Assembly (NCBI GenBank): GCA_002633005.1
Contig: NMRA01000022.1
Location: forward strand, 679,715 to 743,714
Direction: 5' to 3'
DNA: 64,000 nt
Origin: Phoronis australis
Taxonomy: Eukaryota > Phoronida > Phoronidae
This document shows positions 56,694 through 64,000 of this stretch, piece by piece; positions within the stretch are counted from its first letter, which is position 1; the number at the start of each line of letters is the position of its first letter. The translations under genes and the position numbers were made by a program. The notes under the pieces were generated by a model, which worked only from the letters and a program-made list of their open reading frames with translations, was not told the DNA's origin and ran no database searches.

Positions 56694-58484
56694 TACCAGC
56701 AAGCAGAAATACGTTGTGTATAACAAGACTGAGTGATAGGTTATCACAGAACCCTTTTTTGCAAAACGTAAAACGTACTTGTTCCAGTTTGTGACGTCAT
56801 ACAAACAGCAACGGCATTATACAGCATTGTGCGCAGCTTGAACACAAAGACTATTTTTTGAAATAAAATCTTTAAAATAAGCCATGTAGGAATTGATCTA
56901 ATAAAACAAAAGCAATTAATTATTATAAATGTCTACTTTATTAATTAGTTGTGCTATGTTGTCACAAGTTTTCACCAACTCATGGTCTGCCCACACGATT
57001 GAAAGAAATTCATTTTTTGCTATGGGTTTTTGAGAGCTTGAGATCTTTACACTCTTTCAGTACAATAACACTGAGAAAGAGAATTTGGGAACATTAGTTC
57101 ACGACCTAGTGCTTGTTACAACAACCGTAGCCATTTGACAGTTATTACCAATAGGCGGCGTGGCTGTTCATATATCTCAACACGAAACATCTGTTCAGTG
57201 CTTATTATGGCAATATATACTAGGGTTTCGAATTTCCGAACAATGCTGAGCATGTAGCAATGTGAATGTGCAAGATCTGGTGCAGATACCAAGCGTAATA
57301 TGTAACGAGAAATACAGTCATGTTACCATTGAAGAGCGCCCATTCGTAAACATTATTTCTGGTGATTGTTTTAATCAAGTCAGAATTCAGCATGTGACAG
57401 CGGGGGAAGAAAATTCCAATTTCCGTTAGACGTTTGCCCTAAGTCCGAATTTCAATTACCACTTAACCTCCTAATAGTCTTGGGTGGAACTCTATCACGG
57501 GGTTTATATCACTATTTGTTGCCAGGGAGTACAGCTGAGAAATTAGGATAGCCCTTGTTTAGAAAAAGCAACCACGTGGGGAGCCTCAGAGGAAAGACAC
57601 CCCTTAGTAAAGTATTGTTTCCGTGGTCACTTATTATTTCAATAAACGAAACCGTTACCTCAAACGTAAACTTTGTTTTATGGGAAATTCAGTCAGGAAA
57701 AATACATTAACTGATTCGCTTGAAAGTCATCGGAGGATCTAGGACATCGTGAGGGGGCTCACTGAGTCATGTTCAAACAGCAGGTGCTCGGATTCTGTGG
57801 GTACTTTTTGCAGTTTCAGGTGGGACTGATGTCCATTTCACCACCCAGCTCCTTCACCGCTTCAAAAAAACTTTCTCAGGTGTTCTCTACTTCATTATGA
57901 GTGTTACGGGTGCCGACGCACATTTAAAATCTAGACTAACGGAAAATCTACCAATGGAACCGGGCCTAATTTACCAAAGACAATAGCAGGTGATGACAAA
58001 GCCTACCCGAGACAATGCCACTCTCTCCCAAATCACTTCTTCCTTAGTTTACTCACCAGAGCCAATAACTGTAAAAACCAAACCACCCAAGTTGGAGGCA
58101 CGTCCCTACCAGCCCCTGTATAGAATGACCCCCGTTTTACAGTTGTGGGGAAATTCGATTCCTCCTATTTTAAAGACAGGGTACCACGTATTGAGTTCTG
58201 TTTTAAATTCATTATTCTCAATGCCTCCTAGTTCGATGCATTCCGAATCCGAAGATCATCGGAGAAATAAAATTCACTGTCCAGATAGCATAACGTCATA
58301 TCACTTCAGTTCTGGCCTGCAATACCAAATCTGGGCAGATTTCTCAGTCGCTCTTCGCACAGTTTACCACTCAGGCCAATGACTCGCCGTATTGGTCTGA
58401 GGTTGCAACAAGCGCCAGTGTTGGGTTTCACTACGTCAGTCCAGACAAAAACATATAACGTTTGCGGAATGTTTCAAGAGCTTT

Positions 58485-58520
58485 TCACCATCGTCTGAGG
58501 TCGATGATTCCATCGTCATG
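58485..58520 (-). other. Possible exon end with EF-hand-like loop
   Basis: After a good acceptor (TTGTTATTGTTTCTCTTAG) the minus strand reads HDDGIIDLRRW and a stop, resembling the second half of an EF-hand loop. Alternatively the same bases read ATG ACG ATG GAA in another frame, with a GT at 58489. I could not link it to another exon. Weak. Confidence 0.2.
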
Positions 58521-59983
58521 CTAAGAGAAACAATAACAAATGCCAACTGTTTCTTGACTAGCTTGTTATATTTATCATACGGCATATCTCTATGGTTACG
58601 AGGACCTAATCGACAAATTTGTACATTTAGCCAAATATCTACAAAACTTTATAAATAATTCAGCAAAAGTAGAACTTGCATTGAATTCGAGTTTTGACTA
58701 TACACCAATCTGCCACCAATGAGGTCACGTGATCTTGCTTCTTAGAAAAATTTAGCTAAAATAAAGGTGTAGTCATAGCAAAACAACAAAACGTGAACAC
58801 TTTTCCTATTATATCAATGTTTAGGATAAAATCTCACGAAACTGTTACAGTTTGATGAATTATTGTTTTATGCAACTTTAAAATCCATACAAATCATAAG
58901 TCCTCGTGAAAAAATGGAAATAATTTTAAAAACAATTCCCATCAGCGTTTCTGGAAACAGTGTATATAAAGCATATTATATGATCAGCCATCTCCAAATA
59001 TAGACAAACTGGATATTTTTCTTAAGTGACTTAAGTCCTACTGCTGTACACAACCTTAAGAAAAATTATAGTTTCATCGACTTAGCTATCAAAGTCAATT
59101 TAGAAAAATAACACTAATGAAATCATTTAGACTTATTTGCAATATTTGATGATTGGTATCCATCATGTTTCTTCCAACGAAAAATAAACACTTCGACTTG
59201 GGATCATTCATCGAGACACCAACATAAATTCAACTGAGATTCAGCAGAGAATGTATACCGAGGGTGGGGCGGTGAAGTTAGGAAAAAGCTGAACATCGTT
59301 CTGGAAACACACTCTCTGTTGCCTCGGAATTTTCGCTCCCTCGCCAATTGCCACTTATTTCCCGCATTCCACCCACTGCCCACGTACGACACTTGGAAAG
59401 GTTGTAATTATGAATTGGACCATTTCCAAGGCAGGGAAGGGCAATGTCGAACAACCCTTCTGATTTCACCTTTGTGGACTACGGAATAGGGAGGAAGCTG
59501 ACTTTCTGCACCACTAGACAATCAGCATCAAGAAGGGCAAATTGCCAGCCTGTATAGTGGTAACACAATGATGCAAAAGTTCTCCTATTTTTCCCACGAG
59601 AAAAGCTTGAAGAAGAAACAGATTGTGTGCGCAAACGACTGAAATGAATTGAGATTTAGCTGATCAAACTGCATAGCTGCGTAGAAATAAATTTGTTTTA
59701 CAGAATTGAGGTAATGAGCGAGCAGAAACATACGTAGAACACAATGGCTGGTTAACCCAATGGCCCAATAAACAAACATTCCTTCAAATCAACATTCTGA
59801 GATAGCGAGTAATTTCGCAAGAACTACATTAAATCGTACTTAATGGGAGTCAGTCACCAGAGATGTCTCGAGTAAACGTGGTGTTAATTGGATAAGAATA
59901 AGCTAAAACATCGTCTTCAAATAAACTATAATGAGCTGATAAAATGTTTCAAAAGTTGTGACCAAGGCCAGTTGTACTCACTT

Positions 59984-60130
59984 TTACGTTAGAATCAAGC
60001 GAGCGTCCAGGCGAAGCCTCCAGTCGATGTTACACACCAGCAAACAGTGAGAGACGAATACCTCTGCAAACCACGTAACCCTACACCTTGGTTCATGCTA
60101 AATGGGGAACAGCCGAGTAAGGCAAAAGGC
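59984..60130 (-). other. Possible upstream non-coding exon
   Basis: A donor-like CGTAAAA|GTGAGTAC is at about 59984 on the minus strand, upstream of the RLC start exon. It could be a second RLC first exon or belong to an unknown gene. Only the donor supports it. Confidence 0.15.
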
Positions 60131-62082
60131 CAAGCACATCGTTTAGTTTAACTGCCCTTCCTGTGAACTTGTAACCGTGGCAACGAGAGAAGGTATTTTT
60201 TGTGGACTGTATTTGTTCTTACAGGAGCGCTAAAACAAGTTGTTTCATGAAAGTTGTATTTGAGATCAGAAGATATATGCCAGGTTGAGACGTCTTCGTT
60301 GATATTGCAAACCCAGAGTCGAATCTATGAACTTAAACTCGACATCAAATTATTTTTGACATTCTACCATTGGCATTCAAGCAATATAAATACCTAAAAG
60401 ATTGTATGCTCAAATATTGAGGCCCTGTATTATGGTTTACCCCTAGAATGGATTAGCCACGAACTCGAAATCCAAATTCGAGGTTCCGATTCTTAACTTG
60501 CGAATCGAACTTACGACGTGATGCTTGGATTGTCCAATGCAAACTGTACCACACCAGACATACCTCTATGTCAACCGTATGCGGGCTCAATTACTAACAC
60601 AATCAGAAACACCGTCTTAAATTCGAAAGTAAAGGCAAGATGTAAAAAAGTTCGGAGATGAAATTCCGTCCCTATGTGTTGTTATATTAATATTTTCTAG
60701 CATAAGACGTACGAGTCGAGCAGTGGGCACTAGCCAGCGAGAGCGTGAAACGTACAAGCCTCTTTTAAAGGACCGATAAGGGTTTTACGGCCGTTGTCTG
60801 CCAAACATTTGCTGAAGCGAACACCGTTGATTTTACCATGCGCTTAAAATACTCCGAGGTGCCATTTATCGGCTGGGATATAGCTCCCCCAGCGACCGAG
60901 GGATACCAGGCTTGATTTCGCGCTGAGGCTGATCTCATAAAATTCCTCTTCTCGCCGATTATGTGCGTTTAAAGCTACAGTAACTATCTTGTTTTCATTA
61001 GTTCAGAACAAAGAATGGTGTCGGACAACCGAATGATAAGCGACTGCAACAGAGCCGACGCTGCATTTGTATAAAACTCGATTTCTTTTTATTTTCTAGG
61101 CTTATAAGAAGTGAATCATTGCAAACAAGTATGACGTCGAATTTGCTGGTGCAACACCAAAAGACTAAAAATGAAATTTAGCGATGTTTAAAGAGGCATT
61201 GAACGCGAAAGCTCTTCAAAAATATCATTTAAACAATTCCTGACGAAAGCACCATCACGCAAAGTCTAGTACGTAGTAATTCACTTTCCCCTGTGAGGAA
61301 ATTTCCAGGAAAAATCCCAAAATTTACAATTTTTGATATACGCACGAAGGAAAAACTCCGTGGTTACCACAGAGTTTCTAATCTCCCTCCCACTTATGAT
61401 AAATGCACGCATGCGCCCAGTCAGCCGCTTAAAGTCAACGATCACATTTTTCATATAACAAGAAAAGTGCTATGTTTTTGTCTTGCTATACCAAATAAGG
61501 AGACCTGCTTTGCTTTGAGGGAGAAAAATCGACAAAGTGGCGAGCAGTTGACCGATCGTTTTTTGAAATTTGAAACTAAAAGAAAAGGATTTGATATCAA
61601 CAGAAATTAAAAATCTTTACGAACAATCCCTAAAAATACCTGGTGAGCTGGTTGAATTCTATTTCAGTGGCAGAAAACAACTTTCATTATTGCAATTTAA
61701 TCTGTTTATCGCGTTCCAGGCCTCCTTCACTGTTACCTTGAGACACCCGTTTCCCGATTGTTTTAATTTAATTAGGAGTGTCAGAAAAATGGAGTTGAAT
61801 AAGGCAAGTTAACACTTTTTGTTTTCTAAGACTATACTCTTGTCGGGATGGAGCTCGTAGGTGTTATTTTGGATTAAAGAATCGAATTATTCTTTTCTTA
61901 TCTTAGTTTGAAAGTGGTCATTTTGTTCCTCTGATGTAGCACTCTAAATAATATGAAAATGAAATCTTTATGAGATTTTGTCTAAAAAGAAAAATGATGT
62001 TATGTTGAAAGGGAATTCAGTATTATATGTATTTAATTATTGTTTTATTGTATTATAATAACTGTTTTATAATTTGTTGTTG

Positions 62083-62160
62083 AGAGCCCCCTTGGAAAGC
62101 AGTTCTGACGTTGAAGAGGCCACCCCCATTTTAAATATTATAATAAATAAATAAATTAAG
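62083..62160 (+). mobile_element. LINE-like 3' end with AAAT tail
   Basis: Contains CCCTTGGAAAGCAG, GAGGCCACCCCCATTTTAAA and the tail AATAAATAAATAAATTAA. Same family as 18168-18232. Confidence 0.5.
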
Positions 62161-63039
62161 GGATTAGAGTTTGACTTAAGTGGCTCCACAGGCGAAGTCT
62201 TTAACTGGAATGAATAGCTGAACTGTGCCTGTTGGTCAATTGTAAATAATTTAGGGGTACACGAGCCATAAGATACCTTGCGTGTCTGCCATGCTCGAAC
62301 TGCTGGACAACATTTCCAGGTATTCAATAATAATGGGTCGAACGAGGTACGTTCAGGTACTAAGGTTCAGTACACATAATTAATAAATGGTATGTCATGA
62401 CTGGTCATGAACACGGGTTTCCTTCGCCCTAAAATCTGCAATTTTTAAGAAATAAAAACAAAACTGTTCATTTGCTAAGTATATCGTGATAAAATGTTGT
62501 GGCATCAAAAGAATTGCAAAGTATTCGTTCACCACGCTTACTGGCAAAGTTACGAATTTTACTATTAATGTGCAATAATTCAAACTCGTTCATGGATATG
62601 ACAGGTGGTTTTTGTTTCCGGTAAATGATAAACTTGGTAAACTTGGGTTGCATTTGCTGAAAAAACAAATGCCTCTGAATCATAACTACAGAATAAAGTA
62701 TGTGAACTTTTACCAAAATGGCAAAAAATCAACGAAAACTATACATAATTTTATTTTCTTGTGAAGTTGTCAATCAAAATATTGACATTTTAAGTGAAGA
62801 TCGACTTTACTACAAGTCTAAAATATGATACGCAGTTCGTTAAAGAAACCCGAATAAAAATTTCATAAAATTAAGACAATGACACACATATAAGCTAGTT
62901 TTAAAGTACAATATATATATCACCCTAGACGTCATATTAAATATAGGATCCAAAATGTTATTGTTGTCAGTTGAAGTTCAATTATCGTGGAATGATAACA
63001 ATGCAATGTTCTGCCGGTGTTGCTGATTTATCCCAAATG

Positions 63040-63770
63040 AATCTGTCGAGTGGAATACGGCCATACAATAATGTTTTCCGTATTCACCTCCCGCCCTACT
63101 TCAACAGAGACCTCTGACATGGAAAGTTCAAAAGGTAGGTCAATGTTGACTCCACGTCGTTAGCCAGTTCGATCATCAAACTTTCCGAAAATAGTTTAAA
63201 GTAATACAATTGCAGCAGTGTAAATAACACTCAACATGCAACCGGGTCCCAATCGTAACATCTGGAACAGGACTGTTAATTATATGACAGTATTGTTTCA
63301 GTTTTCAATATCGTCTGCAACCCAGGCGACGATTCCTCGGTAACTACAATATTAAATATTGTTGTTATTTAACTATTTTCAGGAGATGTTACAAGTTCAA
63401 TGCACAGTTACCGTTGTTTTCATCTTTGTTATCTCTTTTTCAAGTAATAAATCGTTACATTTAAAACTGTTTCTTTTACTTGAGAAAACTTGCAACCTGA
63501 CGCGCAAGTACATCCATATAGGATGTGAACCGCCAAGTGAACAGTCTGAGTGAAGTATTTAAAATCTGCAGAAAAAAGAAAGAAACTTAGGAATTTCGAA
63601 GAGTATGGGATAAATACAAAACGTACCGAGAGTGGCGTAGATGAAGTAATATCCCGCTCTCGACATTATTCCGCGTAGTCGACGGAGACCGAAGGTCGAG
63701 GTCGATATGCGGAATAATGTCTCGTGGGATATTACTTCATCTACGCCACTCTCGGTACGTTTTGTGTATG
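63040..63770 (+). repeat. Dispersed repeat ending in the hairpin, copy C
   Basis: Same family as 9820-10560, with the best preserved terminal hairpin. No coding capacity recognised. Confidence 0.8.
63616..63765. repeat. Long perfect hairpin (foldback)
   Basis: 40-bp arms 63616-63655 and 63726-63765 are exact inverses (ACAAAACGTACCGAGAGTGG and its complement), and the inner part continues imperfectly (CGACATTATTCCGC against GCGGAATAATGTCTCG). It is the 3' end of the dispersed repeat at 63040-63770. Confidence 0.85.
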
Positions 63771-64000
63771 TATTGACAACCAGGTAAAAGTCAGTCTTCG
63801 TTTCTTGTCATGTTTTTTACGGTCATTGTCCTGCACCATAAGGACTTATTCATTTGTTATACTGTAAAACCTCATGAAGATCTGAAAAAGGTGAACCACT
63901 GACCTTTCGAGAACAACTATTCAATCATTTTGAGCCTAGGCAACATAAAAATCTCAAACAAAATGGCTAATACAGTCTAAATGTCTTGCAGCACTCACGA

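Larger units (their letters stand above)
54646..63039. other. Right flank, mostly unassigned
   Basis: Apart from the MITE, SINE, LINE tail and weak exon hints listed separately, I see no gene. Open frames at 57990-58382 (130 codons), 61293-61610 and 61570-61812 lack recognisable motifs. Confidence 0.4.

Noticed and set aside
57990-58382. 130-codon plus-strand frame
   Set aside because: No recognisable family, no flanking splice or promoter evidence; kept only as unassigned sequence.

Overview
Kind of sequence. This is an animal nuclear genome window: AT-rich, intron-containing genes with GT/AG splice sites, and many small repeats and DNA transposons. The two recognised gene families are a microsomal cytochrome P450 and a myosin regulatory light chain (RLC). 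Protein features and repeat content fit a marine invertebrate, most likely an anthozoan cnidarian such as a coral or anemone. That assignment is inference and nothing in the window proves it. All recognised host genes lie on the minus strand.

Layout. About 938-16931 and 16932-36970 are two units of one old tandem segmental duplication. Each unit carries a five-exon P450 gene (4765-12016, predicted 502 aa; 19915-30185, predicted 509 aa). Both copies have open, phase-compatible exons and every P450 signature motif. Each unit also carries the last exons of an RLC gene. In unit 1 these are cut off by the duplication breakpoint, which falls inside an RLC exon, and form a pseudogene (15376-16931). 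In unit 2 they continue into the complete RLC gene.

The RLC gene (coding span 35217-53162) is the most notable locus. A tiny start exon encodes only MAEE. It is followed by three alternative amino-terminal exons (162, 96 and 63 bp), all phase 0 and all ending in the same IQE(F/L)KE motif. They differ at the myosin light chain kinase phosphorylation site. One canonical EF-hand exon comes next, then two alternative 102-bp exons for the second lobe, then two complete alternative carboxy-terminal cassettes (exons d-e-f and d'-e'-f'), each with its own stop codon. All junction phases match, so up to 12 light chains are possible by exon choice. A perfect CArg-box (serum response factor type) lies next to the likely 5' untranslated exon.

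Mobile and repeat DNA fills the introns and flanks. It includes a 1.3-kb palindromic element with THAP-domain coding on both arms, hAT-type MITEs with 8-bp target duplications (one with an empty paralogous site), a 1.65-kb element with 121-bp inverted ends, foldback hairpins, LINE tails, tRNA-derived SINEs, a 33-bp minisatellite beside RLC exon b, and several triplet-repeat tracts. The last 10 kb (about 54-64 kb) holds repeats and unrecognised sequence, with only weak hints of further exons.
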